DNA of 64,000 bases from Perognathus longimembris pacificus (Eukaryota; Chordata; Mammalia; Rodentia; Heteromyidae): NCBI RefSeq assembly GCF_023159225.1, contig NC_063167.1:73811298-73875297 (forward strand). The letters run 5' to 3'. The notes under the pieces were generated by a model that did no database searches, was not told where the DNA came from, and was given only the letters and a program-made list of their open reading frames with translations. A program made the translations under genes and the position numbers. The first letter of the stretch is position 1. Each line of letters starts with the position of its first letter. Below are positions 23,605 to 34,450 of the stretch, in pieces.

Positions 23605-24549
23605 GAACTTTTGAAAGCCAAGTTATTTTTAGATGTCTTGAAAAAGCTCCACAAAAAAGGAATAGTCACATCTCATTCTTTCTACCAGTCTCTTTTATCA
23701 CATTTTCTTAAAGCAGTATGTGTGTAACCTGTAAGGCTCAGGGACAGAGTGTCTTTAAGTCTGATACTCCAGAATATCATAGCCAATCTTTGGAAGGGTA
23801 GAAGGATAACCTCTCTGTAGGAAACCCTAGGAAAAGAAAGATATGACTGCCAGTATGTATTAAGTCCACACACAGTGTGGACATTCCATCTCCTGACAAG
23901 TGAGTGTTGGAAGCATTATTAAACATCTTAGTCATCACGTAATGCAGTTTCAGTGTCTTTTACAAATATGATCTCTAATAACTGTAACATACACAGGACT
24001 CTTAGCTTCCCATATCTATGCAGAACACTGGAGAGAATTGGCTTAAACCAGGAAAGGTTACTGTGTCTCAGGATTTTGGAGGTTTTAGTCCAGGGTTGCT
24101 TTTTTCTACAGAAGCTCTGTACATTGTGGTAGAAGCTTGTGGCAGGTGAGACTGTTCCCCTCATGAAGGCCAGAGAACACAAGAGAAGGAATCGGGGGTG
24201 TCCTGATAACTCCTCCAAGGGCACATTTCCAATAGCTCAACTTCCTCCTACCGATTCCCATCTCTGAAACTACCCCTATCTTCATGCTGTGGGAGCCAAG
24301 CCTTTGACTCACCAGGGCCTACGTGCACATTTCATATCAAAATGGTAACAGACTAAACTTCTAAAATTCACATCTCACATGGCCTCATAAATGTGTGGCC
24401 ATCATTCCCATGGCTTGGGACAGAGGTCAGAGTGTGGGGACACAGCATCAGTACAACAGAACTCCCCTGAGGGTGAGCAGGAAAGGCCAGGGAGAGAGAA
24501 GGGATGGGGGATGGGGGATGGGGGAATGGAAAGAGGATGAGGAGGGAGG
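23605..24549. other. Unassigned sequence
   Basis: No recognised repeats up to a run of three GATGGGG units at 24505-24526. Confidence 0.45.
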
Positions 24550-24639
24550 GGGTCATTCAGATCAGAACACCTTAGTGGTCTCTGCCATGGAGGGGTCATT
24601 CAGATCAGAAGACCTTAGTGGTCTAGTCTCTGCCATGGT
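24550..24639. repeat. Local tandem duplication (about 45 bp, two copies)
   Basis: GGGGTCATTCAGATCAGAA occurs twice, each followed by ACCTTAGTGGTCT and CTCTGCCATGG. The second copy carries a four-base insertion (CTAG or equivalent). The unit is not a known transposon. Confidence 0.85.
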
Positions 24640-24689
24640 CCTACAGAAGGGAAAGCTAAGAATCAAAAGGTTGTGTTTCCAGCCCAAAG

Positions 24690-24730
24690 TCCATATCCAG
24701 TGACCACATCACGTATCCAGTGACCAAGTT
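24690..24730. repeat. Short direct repeat
   Basis: TATCCAGTGACCA occurs at about 24693 and 24714, close to the preceding duplication. Confidence 0.75.
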
Positions 24731-26418
24731 GCATCTAAAATGCAGACCAGGACTCTCAGCATTTATTCACTGGTGGGTGCTCTCAGGAACTTAAAAATAC
24801 TCTTGAGACCAGGTGGATGGAGGTGGGGGTGGGGAGGCAGGCAAGAGAGGGGGAGGACTGGGACTCACAGGGTAGACTGCCACAGGGGAGGGAGCTTGGG
24901 GGTAAGGGATGCTTCTGCATAAAGGTCAGGTTTATCATCCCTGAAGGACAAATTCTCTTAGACCTAAATACCATTATATATATATTCATATGTATGTATA
25001 ATGTGCTTAGATATGTATGTATATATAACTATTATATGGTCGTGTAATAATTTTAAAAGGTGTTTTGTAGTGCTGTCATCTTTTGCATCAATCAGACAAG
25101 TTACTCTGGATATATACCAGGCCTTTCCTTCTGCCTATGAATCTGGAGATAATAACCAACTCAGATGTCTGCATGGGCCACACGCCAAGCCAGCTCAGGC
25201 AGTGCCTCAGGAGGGTAGAGCCTGGCATTTGCTGCTTTCGAGCTTTGCTCCATGACTACTTTATAGAGGGCATCTCCCCTCAAACCACTTTCCTAGGCTG
25301 AGAAGCTCACGTGTCCTAGGGAGTCATGGAGGGCCAGAGGCCTCAGCTGACCCCTTACTGTCAGCTGCCCTAGTTCCCGCCTGTTGCTGTGTCTCATGCT
25401 TATGGGGAATCACCACAGCAGCCAAGTTACTTCTAGTTTGGCAGCTGGTGCAGCTGTGGCACATCCAGCTCTTTCAAGACATCTGAGGCAATGCTGGCAG
25501 TTCACCAGAGACAGTTTGTTTCATGACCTTATAACCAGATCAACTTTGTTCATATCTAATTCATGTCTAGCAGACATTTCTACGGAGCTTCGGGACCAGA
25601 AGGTCCTTGAGAAAAGAATTAATGTAAACATCTCTACTTTCAGAACAATGATTTTCCCCTGCATTAAAAAGCTTTGTGTATTTGCTCTTCACGTGTATGG
25701 GTCATGACACATGTGCCTGGGTGTGCAACTCGTGTTGTTCACTGATTGTAATGTGGTCCATGAAGACTTAATCTGGGAGCCAGTGATGTTAGATCTGATG
25801 TTTTGGGGGGTTCTTTGTAAAGATCTCTGAGTTTCTTTTTAAATCGAAACCAACAGTCCCTACCTGCAGGACCTTCTAAGAAGCCAGAGAAACCATGTGG
25901 GATTCCTTTCGCTAGTGCTCCTCATCCTGTGTGCTGATCCCTGGACGAGCAACATGAATGTTAGGGTCCCTGCCCCAAGGAAGCTTACAGATTAGTAAAG
26001 GAGACGAAAAACCAGGGCGATGGAGCAGTGAGGAGGTGGAGAGGCAGAAACTCATAGGAGACTCTGGGAGTATTAATAAAGAAGGATTAGAAGGATGGGG
26101 TTCATGGCATTGAGATTTATGGAACTGACAGCAGACAATGACGAGGAAATCTGAGAAAGCCAGAGACCCCACGGGAACAGAGTGAGCTTGGTGAGAACCT
26201 GAAAGAAAGATATTGACATGTTAATATTAGTGGATTTTTTTTTTGTTTTCCCTTGGGAGAAATGAGTTTTTACTGGAGCCAATTCAAAGGGAAAAGAAAT
26301 CCGGATATACATATTAAAACAACCCATTTTCTTTGTTGCCCATTTTTTGTGTTAAGTATTTTTGATACAGAAGAGAAGTGAAGTTGAGTGATTTATGTAC
26401 ACCTTCAAAACCCATGGT
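24731..26418. other. Unassigned sequence with a possible ancient repeat
   Basis: The part 25950-26020 (GTCCCTGCCCCAAGGAAGC, TTACAGATTAGTAAAGGAG) resembles a mammal-wide ancient repeat that I cannot name with certainty. The 107-codon frame at 25384-25707 has no domain. Confidence 0.4.
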
Positions 26419-26672
26419 TAAGCTGGCACTGGTGGTTCGTACCTGTAATCCTAGCTACTCCATGGATGGAGATCTGAGAATTGTGATTCAAAGCCAGCCT
26501 AGGCAGGAAAATCTGTAAGACTTTTATCTTCAGTTAACCAGCAAAAAAGCCAGAAGTAGAGATGTGGCTCAAGTGATAGAGCCTTGAGCAAAAAAATCTC
26601 AGAGACAATGCCCAGGACCCAAGTTTAAGCCTCAGGACTAGCAAACAACAACAGCCAAAAAAAAAAAAAAAG
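26419..26672 (+). mobile_element. B1-Geo SINE
   Basis: Complete, with a 15-base A tail and a five-base substitution block (CCATGGATGG) in the B1 body. Confidence 0.87.
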
Positions 26673-28599
26673 ATTAAAAATAAGCCTTTGTCCAGGTTTC
26701 ATATATGTTTAGCACTTGGGCATTGAAGCTTTGGAGTACTAATGGAAAGTGTCTATCCAGGAAAGGAGGCTGGTTTGATGGAGAAAGCCTTTACATTAGG
26801 AAGTCTGGGTTGCACAGCTCATGCAGAAAATGAACTCTCTTCATCCCTGTGTATTCATTTTGTGTCTGTCCCAATCTTCTAGCCTGATTCTTCCGCAATG
26901 CTCCTTAATGAGGCTGCCTAGGCGGTGAGGGTCCAACCTTACCCCTTCCCTTTGCAGTCCTTGGAGTCAAGAATCATATAGTACCAGCTGTCCAGTAGCG
27001 GCTTCAGTCCTCCTTTAAGGGTGAGCAAAGGCAGGAGGGGAGGACAGGAGGATTCAAGACCCCCTAGTGGTTCACATCCCAGAGTCAAATATCCTCTGCC
27101 CCCGTGTAGAAGTTATATATCAGAAGACCGTGTGGCTTTATCAAGAAGATGTGATAGCAGGGCTGTCCTCTCAGACTTGTGACTGTCCACACACAGCACT
27201 GGGCTGCCCAAGCCATTGAGGCCTCTTCATGGCCCTTTGAGTTCTGAGCAATTTGTCAAACCTCAATCCCCACGCCTTTTAAGTGGGAAGAGAGAGCTAA
27301 GCAGAAGGCACTCTAAGAAGCCAACCTTGGAAGCTGGCTTTCAGCCCCTGCCCTGCCTCTGATTGCCACCCGGCCTTTGGTCATTGTCAGTGGCTGGAGT
27401 AGCCATCCTGGGAAAGCAGACTGGGATCAGGTCATGTGCAGAATCCCCTGTGCTTGGACTCATTGGTGGGAATAGAAGTCACTGATCTTACTAACTGTAA
27501 CTTGATCACCACTGGTCCCCAGCTGCACTCATTACTGCCCCACCCATGTCACTCCCACTGTCCACTTTCTACTGCTCTGTCCACTTGGCCTGCCCCCTAC
27601 TCTTTTATGCCTTATCCTGGTGATCGAGAGGGAACTCAGTGCCAGTCAAGGCTCAAGGGCCAGAAAGGTAGTTATAAACATGTTTGAGGCACCTACAAAA
27701 GCAGAGCTACTAACTAGAATTTCTAAGAATTTCATATTCACTGTCTAGCAGACTATCCAAACAGTCATCCTGGGGAAAAGCTGACCTTTGCTGCTTTCTG
27801 ATGCTATGTCATGGTTTATCATTTTCATTTAATTTGTTTGGAGAAACACTATAATTTTTGCAGTACTTAGGGCCTTTAATGGCTTTTTCTTCTTCATTCC
27901 TGTAAATGTATCAGATGGATCCTTCCATCCAAACATCACAGGGGTGTCTGGCCAGGCCTGCCCAGACCCATGCATCCCTATGCGAGGCTCACTCACTCCA
28001 TTCTTCAACTTGATTGTGTATGAGCATCTCCATGCTGGGGGCTGGGGGCTGGGCTCTGGGGCAAGGGCAGATCAGGGAGAGAGGTGACAGGTGTCTGGCA
28101 CACATTCGTCCTCCCCCAGAGCTTATGAGGTAAGACCAAAGTTTTCTCCACAATGAAACGACAGTGTTGGTATGCATTCAGAGGTGTGCTGTAGTTTTAG
28201 AAGGACCAAACAAGGAAAGGTGGTAGAAAGTTTGCATTAGCAGGTTATATGTGTCTGACTGGTTTATTATTTCCAAAGTCTGAACCCCATGACTCTGAGT
28301 TTTTGTCTGCTTCATTCTTAGCACTGCTCCAAACTAGCTCCTTCCAGACTTGGGCATTCTGCCTAGTGTCATAGTGTCTTGCCATGACCTGGCTTTGTCC
28401 TGAAGTCTGCCCTTTGATAAGCTGCTGGAGCCACAAAAGAATGACCAAGTTGAAGCCCCTGAGCTCCAGAATAAGAGGACTTTCCCAAGGGGCTCTGTGT
28501 GCTTGTGTAGAGGAACTGTTAGCTGTCACGTAGGCTGAGTGACCCCAAGTTCCTTATTTTCATAGTCTGCTTAAATGTATGTTACTATTGTTAAAGTCA
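26673..28599. other. Unassigned sequence
   Basis: Nearly 2 kb without a SINE, the largest such gap in the intron part. Several CT- or GA-rich stretches, a triple GGGGCTG near 28037-28055, and no reading frame of interest. Confidence 0.5.
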
Positions 28600-28712
28600 A
28601 ATGTACTTACTGAGTGTTTACTATGTGGCAGCACTGAGCTAAATGTACTTGTGTAGATGCATTTTCATTTGAAGTATTCTTTTCTCCTTTTTATTGATAA
28701 GAAAATAGAATC
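28600..28712 (-). mobile_element. MIR SINE remnant
   Basis: TACTGAGTGTTTACTATGTGG and TTATTGATAAGAAAATAGA follow the complement of MIR. Confidence 0.6.
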
Positions 28713-28715
28713 TGG

Positions 28716-28973
28716 TGGTTCATGCCTGTACTCAGGAAGCTGAGATCTGAGGATCACAGTTCAAAGCCAACCAAGTAGTGAAGTCTATGAAACTCTCATC
28801 TCCAATTAACAAATTAACAGTTCAAAGCCAGCCCAGGCAGGAAAGTGTGAGAGACTCATCCCCAATGAACCACCAGAAAACCAGAAGTGGAGCTGTGGCA
28901 AAAAGAGCTAAGGAACAGCACCTGGGCCCTGAGTTCAAGCCCCATGACTGGCAAAAAAAAAAAAAAAAAAAAG
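28716..28973 (+). mobile_element. B1-Geo SINE with internal duplication
   Basis: The B1 end and linker are present twice: ACAGTTCAAAGCCA occurs at about 28757 and 28819, each followed by a GAAAGT/GAAGT and ACTCATC block. Geo lacks part of its A-box region. A 20-base A tail ends it. Confidence 0.85.
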
Positions 28974-29345
28974 GACCTTGAGCAAGTTCAGACAGAGCAA
29001 TGACACTGGAAAAAATAGAAAAGCACAAGCAGGTTGGGTGAGTGTGTGAAGTTCTGGTGGCTAAAGAAATACTGTCTACCACTAAGTAAGTGATCACCTG
29101 TGGTCATAATAACAACGCCCCGCAGCCATGATGGCAGATCCACTTGTTTCTCCTCTTTGGAGCAGTGGTGCCCTCACTCCTCGTGTATCAACTGTGACAT
29201 GTTGTCTACTCTGCTTAGATTTAGGGTCAAATTCACCTTTGGGATGGGTTGTGTTTACCACAAGTCTGGCAGGCAATCAATTGTTCCTCTCATTTTGGTT
29301 AGTCCAATGAGGATTGTTTTAAAGGTTCATTTCAAAGAGACTTCA

Positions 29346-29573
29346 GCCAGGGGCCAGTGGCTCACACCTGTAATCCTAGCTACTCAGAAGGCCGAGATCT
29401 GAAGACTGCAGTTCAAAGCCAGCCAGCAAGAAAGTCTATGAGACCCTTATCTCCAGTTAGTCACAAAAAAGCTGGAAGTAGAACTGTGGCTCAAGTGGTA
29501 GAATGCTAGCTAGCCTTGAACACCAAAGGTCAGGGACAGGGCAGGGCCCAATCCCTGAGTTCAATCCCAGGAC

Positions 29574-29619
<46 letters not shown>
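29346..29619 (+). mobile_element. B1-Geo SINE with (CA)n tail
   Basis: The SINE body ends at about 29576 in CCAGGACCAG and passes directly into a CA repeat (29577-29619), then GGGA/GA purine repeats to about 29650. The microsatellite replaces the A tail. Confidence 0.9.
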
Positions 29620-29622
<3 letters not shown>

Positions 29623-29650
29623 GGGAGGGAGGGAGAGAGAGAAGGAAAAG

Positions 29651-30110
29651 GAAGAAAGGTGAAGTGACACTTGTTCATTCTCCTCTTGTTATATCACCAG
29701 AGGAAGTCCCTAAACAAATTCGTCCTCCTGGCCCCTCTCTCTACCCCTTCGTTCATTCCTGTTCCTTCCTTTCTTCTCCCTGGGGGCCTGCCTGCTCACA
29801 CAGGTGATGAGTTATGAGTTTTAATCCTACAGGTGGCATATGGCTCGCCGCTGATGGCTGCCAGCTGCCGATGCCCTGGTGTGCCAGGGGAAGGGGAGTG
29901 GGGAAGTCTACCTAACTCAGGGGTGAAACTTCAGGAGAACCATGAGGCTGCAGCCCAAAGTCACATTCTGCACCCAAACACACCAACAAAGCATTCTCAG
30001 GACTAAACACAGCACTTTGCTCCTATCAGCCTGACTCCTTTCTAGCCTGACTTTGAGTAGGAGATGACTTCTCAGTGCCCCTCAAAGAGGAGACAGGCTA
30101 AGACTGCTTG
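29651..30110. other. Unassigned sequence
   Basis: Moderately GC-rich, no recognised element. Confidence 0.45.
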
Positions 30111-30351
30111 CCTTGATCATTATTATTTATTTATTTATTTATTTTTTGCCAGTCCTGGGCCTTGGACTCAGGGCCTGAGCACTGTCCCTGGCTTCTTCCC
30201 GCTCAAGGCTAGCACTCTGCCACTTGAGCCACAGCGCCGCTTCTGGCCGTTTTCTGTATATGTGGTGCTGGGGAATGGAACCTAGGGCCTCGTGTATCCG
30301 AGGCAGGCACTCTTGCCACTAGGCTATATCCCCAGCCCCTTGATCATTATT
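30111..30351 (-). mobile_element. IDL-Geo SINE, young subfamily member A
   Basis: Perfect 14-base TSD CCTTGATCATTATT at 30111-30124 and 30338-30351. Carries the diagnostic CTTCCCGCTC, CTCGTGTATCCGAGGCAGG and AGGCTATATC shared only with the copy at 32843-33051 in this window. Confidence 0.95.
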
Positions 30352-30796
30352 TTTATAGCTTTCAATGAATATTTGTTGAAGATAAACTTACCAACATGTT
30401 GTGAGAACAATAAAAAAAATGTGTCTGGTCATAACTTGCAAGTGGATACTTGGCCCTTATTCATCCCACTAAATTCTTGGGAAGGTAAATCTAAATGTAT
30501 CAAAAATCCTTGGAAGTAAATTCTTTGAGTGAAACAATTTATCTAAAATAGAAAGAGCCCTGTTACAAATATTTTTGGTGTTTAGCATGTGAAAATAGGT
30601 TTCTGGCCCATGCAGAGTACTGGCCTCATGGAAAGTTACTTTGTATGCCAAATCCCAGGTGCAATGCAAGGCAGTGAACACTTCCTTCTACATGTGCTGA
30701 CATAAACCAGAAGGCATCATGACATTCTTCACCAGATTGTCCTCATGTTTACAACTAAACATTCTAAACTCCTATTCCTTTAAAAATGTTATTGAA

Positions 30797-31017
30797 ACTA
30801 GGTACTGGTGGCTCATGCCTATAATCCCAGCTACTTAGGATCTGAAGATTCTGGCTCAAAGCTAATCCAGGCAGATAAATCAGAGAACCACTTCTGTCTA
30901 ATTAGCCACCAAAAAGCCAGAAATGGAGTATGGTTCAAGTGACAGAGTGTCAGCCTTGAGCAAAAAAGTCAAGCAAGACCTGGAAACTCTTGAGTTCAAG
31001 CCTCATTACAGGCATGC
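30797..31017 (+). mobile_element. B1-Geo SINE
   Basis: Complete order with a 14-base deletion at the B1 GGAGGCTGAG region. The tail is GCATGCATA-like and not poly(A). Confidence 0.8.
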
Positions 31018-31783
31018 ATATACCCACAACTCTACTATCCTAAGGCTTTCATCCTGTTCTACTTATGTTAGTTCTTCAGGCCTCACCTTTTCTGGCTGGT
31101 CCTTGTAGTCACAGCAACAGGCCTGAATCAGAGAAAAGGAAGGGAGGGGGGATTCAGGCCAAACAGAAATTGCATGGTGAGAATAATTAAGGGCAAAAAC
31201 TATGGGTAAAAGGAAGCTCCCAAGTCAACACAATCAATAAATAAAAGGACAAGTAGATATTAAATTCTAAAAGTTATTAGGAGAATCCTGAAAGCATACT
31301 TAGGTTCTGGAAGAAATCAATTCAGTCAGAGCTGGTTGTCGAATTCTGGGGATCAATTCGAGACACTCAATTAGTCTTTATAAAACTCCATCAAGGGAAA
31401 CAGAATATTGAAATGTTCTTATGAGATTAATTTTATGAGTCATGGTTAGTAGGATAGTTATGAAGATGAGCAAACACTCTCAAAAATAAGCACAGTAAAA
31501 CAGCAGAAGAAATAATGTTTAATTTCCTCCTTTTCAAACCAACTAGCTGAATTTCAACTAGAATTCTTTAAAGACACAAGTGCATGTATCTACTTGTTTG
31601 TGGAGTACAGGGAGAAAGTAGTATCTTCCTTCTGCTAATCCTGCCATTCCTCTCAGCAGTGAGAACAGTATTAACCTGAGTGGAAATTACAGGTGGAAAA
31701 TTAATATTTGTGCACCTGGCTTTTTGAAAAGATATACACCACAGATCAAGTTTTGGTCCAATTGGGTAACAAAGCGATAAAGA
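31018..31783. other. Unassigned sequence
   Basis: AT-rich and apparently single copy. Nothing recognised. Confidence 0.45.
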
Positions 31784-31905
31784 AAGCCAGGTGCAGTGGT
31801 ACATGCCTGTAATCCCAGCTACTCTGGAGGCTGAGGCAAGGAGTATCTTAAGTTTGAAGCTTACCTAGGCACCATAGCAAGATCCTGGCTCAAAGGGAAA
31901 AAAAT
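31784..31905 (+). mobile_element. 7SL-derived monomer (B1/FAM-like)
   Basis: GCCAGGTGCAGTGGTACATG and TAATCCCAGCTACTCTGGAGG, then CACCATAGCAAGATCCTGGC show a free 7SL-type monomer with no Geo half. It is closer to the 7SL consensus than the B1 half of B1-Geo. Confidence 0.85.
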
Positions 31906-32209
31906 GTAGAGAACTGAATGATGGCATTAGAGAGAAAGAAAAGATATTACCATTTTTATTTAAGGGGATGCAGTTCTTGAAATCTCTTGTTAGTGATTGG
32001 AACAACTTTCATCATCAGAGAAACTGGAAATCAGTTTCAGCTATGCTATTCCATTCCCCACCCCACCTGAGTCCCCCATACCACCTTCTCTTCCTCCTCT
32101 TTGAACTCACTGTACACTATAATGGTGTCACACTGGCCAGAGGAAGAACCATGGATCTGCCATGTATTAGCCATGTGGCTTCAGCTCGGTCACTTCTCTG
32201 TCTCTCTTT

Positions 32210-32425
32210 TTGCCAATACTACTAGCCTTTGAACAAGATTTCATTCAGCCTTTTTACTCAAGACTAGTGCTCTACCACTTGAGCCACATCTCTTTTATAG
32301 CTTTTTTCCTCCCAGAGCTGAGGACCGAACTCAATGCCTTGCATTTGCCAGGCAAATGCTCTTCCACTGAGCTAACTCCCCAAGCCCTTGAGCCACATCT
32401 CTATGTCCAGCTTTTTGCCAAGTTG
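32210..32425 (-). mobile_element. Old Geo-containing SINE split by an ID insertion
   Basis: The Geo complement (TACCACTTGAGCCACATCTC) is interrupted at 32294-32386 by an ID element and resumes as ATGTCCAGCTTTTTGCC. Confidence 0.75.
32294..32386 (-). mobile_element. ID monomer inserted into a Geo SINE
   Basis: Complement of an ID unit ending ACTCCCCAAGCCC, flanked by identical CTTGAGCCACATCTCT at 32278-32293 and 32387-32402. The duplicated bases are Geo sequence, which fixes the order of insertion. Confidence 0.92.
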
Positions 32426-32827
32426 TATTGGGTGGTGGCCAGACCAGCCTGGGCCCAGGCACTGGGTAAAGAGCTGGAATGAGGAATTCCATGAGCCGCA
32501 CAGCTCTAACCTGCATTGTGACTCTGGGCCCGAGGCGCCAGCAGCCCTCACCCCTTTGTTTCTCATCACGGGGGATGTGCATGAACAAGAAAAAGTAATA
32601 CTGTAGAGCACACAAGAACTACATGAAATTTTGTTTTGGAACCTGAAAGCGAAACACTTCCAGGCCAAAAAACATACATCTTCACTCTTCCACTGGCCTT
32701 ACATAACTGCACTCTTACCTTACACCACCTCGTTGAAATTTTTCATTAACTTCTTCAAGCTTTCTTCTTTTCCCTCCCTTCTTTTCCAGGTCTGAATCAG
32801 ACTACTCTTAGGAGTTCACTTTTCCTT
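32426..32827. other. Unassigned sequence
   Basis: Nothing recognised. Confidence 0.45.
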
Positions 32828-33066
32828 GTGAATAGTTGTTTTTTTGTTTTGTTTTTATTTGCCAGTCCTGGGGCTTGGACTCAGGGCCTGAGCACTGTCC
32901 CTGGCTTCTTCCCGCTCAAGGCTAGCACTCTGCCACTTGAGCCACAGCGCCGCTTCTGGCCGTTTTCTGTATATGTGGTGCTGGGGAATCGAACCTAGGG
33001 CCTCGTGTATCCGAGGCAGGCACTCTTGCCACTAGGCTATATCCCCAGCCCGTGAATAGTTGTTTT
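32828..33066 (-). mobile_element. IDL-Geo SINE, young subfamily member B
   Basis: Perfect 15-base TSD GTGAATAGTTGTTTT at 32828-32842 and 33052-33066. By eye it differs at only two positions from the copy at 30125-30337 over the roughly 187-base body. Confidence 0.95.
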
Positions 33067-33166
33067 GAAGGAATTTTTTTATTATTATTTAATGCTTTTT
33101 AAAATACATTTGTTTGCTTTAATTTTTTAACACCTATTCTAAACTGATTATATTTTGTTATTTTTC

Positions 33167-33408
33167 CTTTTGTGCTGGGTTTGGAGCTTAATCAGGGCCC
33201 GGGCACTGTCTCTGAGGTTTTTTTTTCACTCAAGGCTATCACTGTACCATTTGGGCTACAGTCCACTTCTACTTTTTGGTGGTTAATTGGAGGTGAGAGT
33301 TTCATGGACTTTACTGCCCTGGATGGCTTCAAATCACTATCCTCAGATTTCAGCCTTCTAGGATTAGCAGTAGCTAGGATTACAGGAGTGAGCTACCCAT
33401 GCCCAGCT
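33167..33408 (-). mobile_element. B1-Geo SINE
   Basis: Complete, with a small duplication (GATTAGCAGTAGCTAGGATTA) near 33362-33383. Confidence 0.82.
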
Positions 33409-33714
33409 AGAAATTAGTTGTTGTTGTTTTTTTTAAAACCATACTTCTTGGGTTATATTTCCAGACTTCTGATTAAGTATTTTTCTGAAGCTGGCAATCT
33501 TTATTTCATTATTGACTAAAATGAATCTTCTGTAAATTCCTAAAACATGGAAATTATGGGATAAGGCTAAGTCTGAACCTTTGAACCTTAAGAGTATTTT
33601 TTTGGTAGCAAGCACAACTATACCAATTATTGTACTTTTGCAGTTTCATTATAAATCAGCTACCTCAGGTCACCTTAATTTTGTGCTAGGAAGGAAATGC
33701 CCTGCATGCTTCTG

Positions 33715-33835
33715 TGTATTAATTTATTTCATCTTTATAACCTCTCTGGCAGGTAGCCACCCACATGGTGACCTTTGAAGTGAGGAAAATGAAGTGCTGG
33801 AGACCCAAATGCATTGTCCACGCTCACTCAGCTAG
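33715..33835 (-). mobile_element. MIR SINE remnant
   Basis: TTCATCTTTATAACCTCTCTGG, broken, and CACTCAGCTAGAAACTAG follow the complement of MIR. Confidence 0.55.
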
Positions 33836-33849
33836 AAACTAGCATCATC

Positions 33850-34086
33850 AGATGGGCACTCGTGGCTCACACCTATAAATCTAGCCACTCAGGAGGCTGA
33901 GATCTGAGAATCTGGTTTAAAACCAGCCTGGGCAGGAAAATCAGGAGACTCTTATCTCCAGGTGGGGAGGGAGCAGGGGACAAAAGTGAAGCTGTGCTTT
34001 ACAGTGGTAAAAAGCCAGCCTTGAGCAAAACATAAATAAAAGTGAATGCCTTGGGCCTGAGTTCAAGCCCCAGTGTCATCACAAAA
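33850..34086 (+). mobile_element. B1-Geo SINE
   Basis: Complete. The linker has a G-rich block (GGTGGGGAGGGAGCAGGGG) not seen elsewhere. Confidence 0.82.
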
Positions 34087-34256
34087 CAAGGAAAGGAGGG
34101 AGAGGGAATTGGACGGATTGATAGATGACAGACAGACTAGCAAATCTAGTTTTCACTAATTGGGTTCTAGGATTTAGTCTCAGTAGCCCCAGCTTCCAGG
34201 CTTCTGCAGACATCCTGGTATGCTGTGCACTTCAATGTTACTCTGGAAAACATGTT

Positions 34257-34450
34257 ATCTTCTAGAATTTTTTTCTCTTATTTATTGTCAAAGTGATGTA
34301 CAGAGAGGTTATAGTTTCATATGTTAGGCCTTGGGTACATTTCTTGTACTATTTGTTACCTCCTACCTCATTCCCCCCTCCCCCTTCCCCTCTCCCCCCT
34401 GAGTTTTTCAGTTGGTTTACGCCAAATGGTTTTGCATCTTCTAGAATTTT
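34257..34450 (-). mobile_element. Extremely 5'-truncated L1 3' end with TSD
   Basis: Only 164 bases of L1 3'UTR (34272-34435) lie between identical ATCTTCTAGAATTTT copies at 34257-34271 and 34436-34450. Starts with the poly(T) side and TATTGTCAAAGTGATGTACAG. Confidence 0.92.

Noticed and set aside
25384..25707. 107-codon plus-strand frame
   Set aside because: No homology recognised and no splice, Kozak or conservation evidence.
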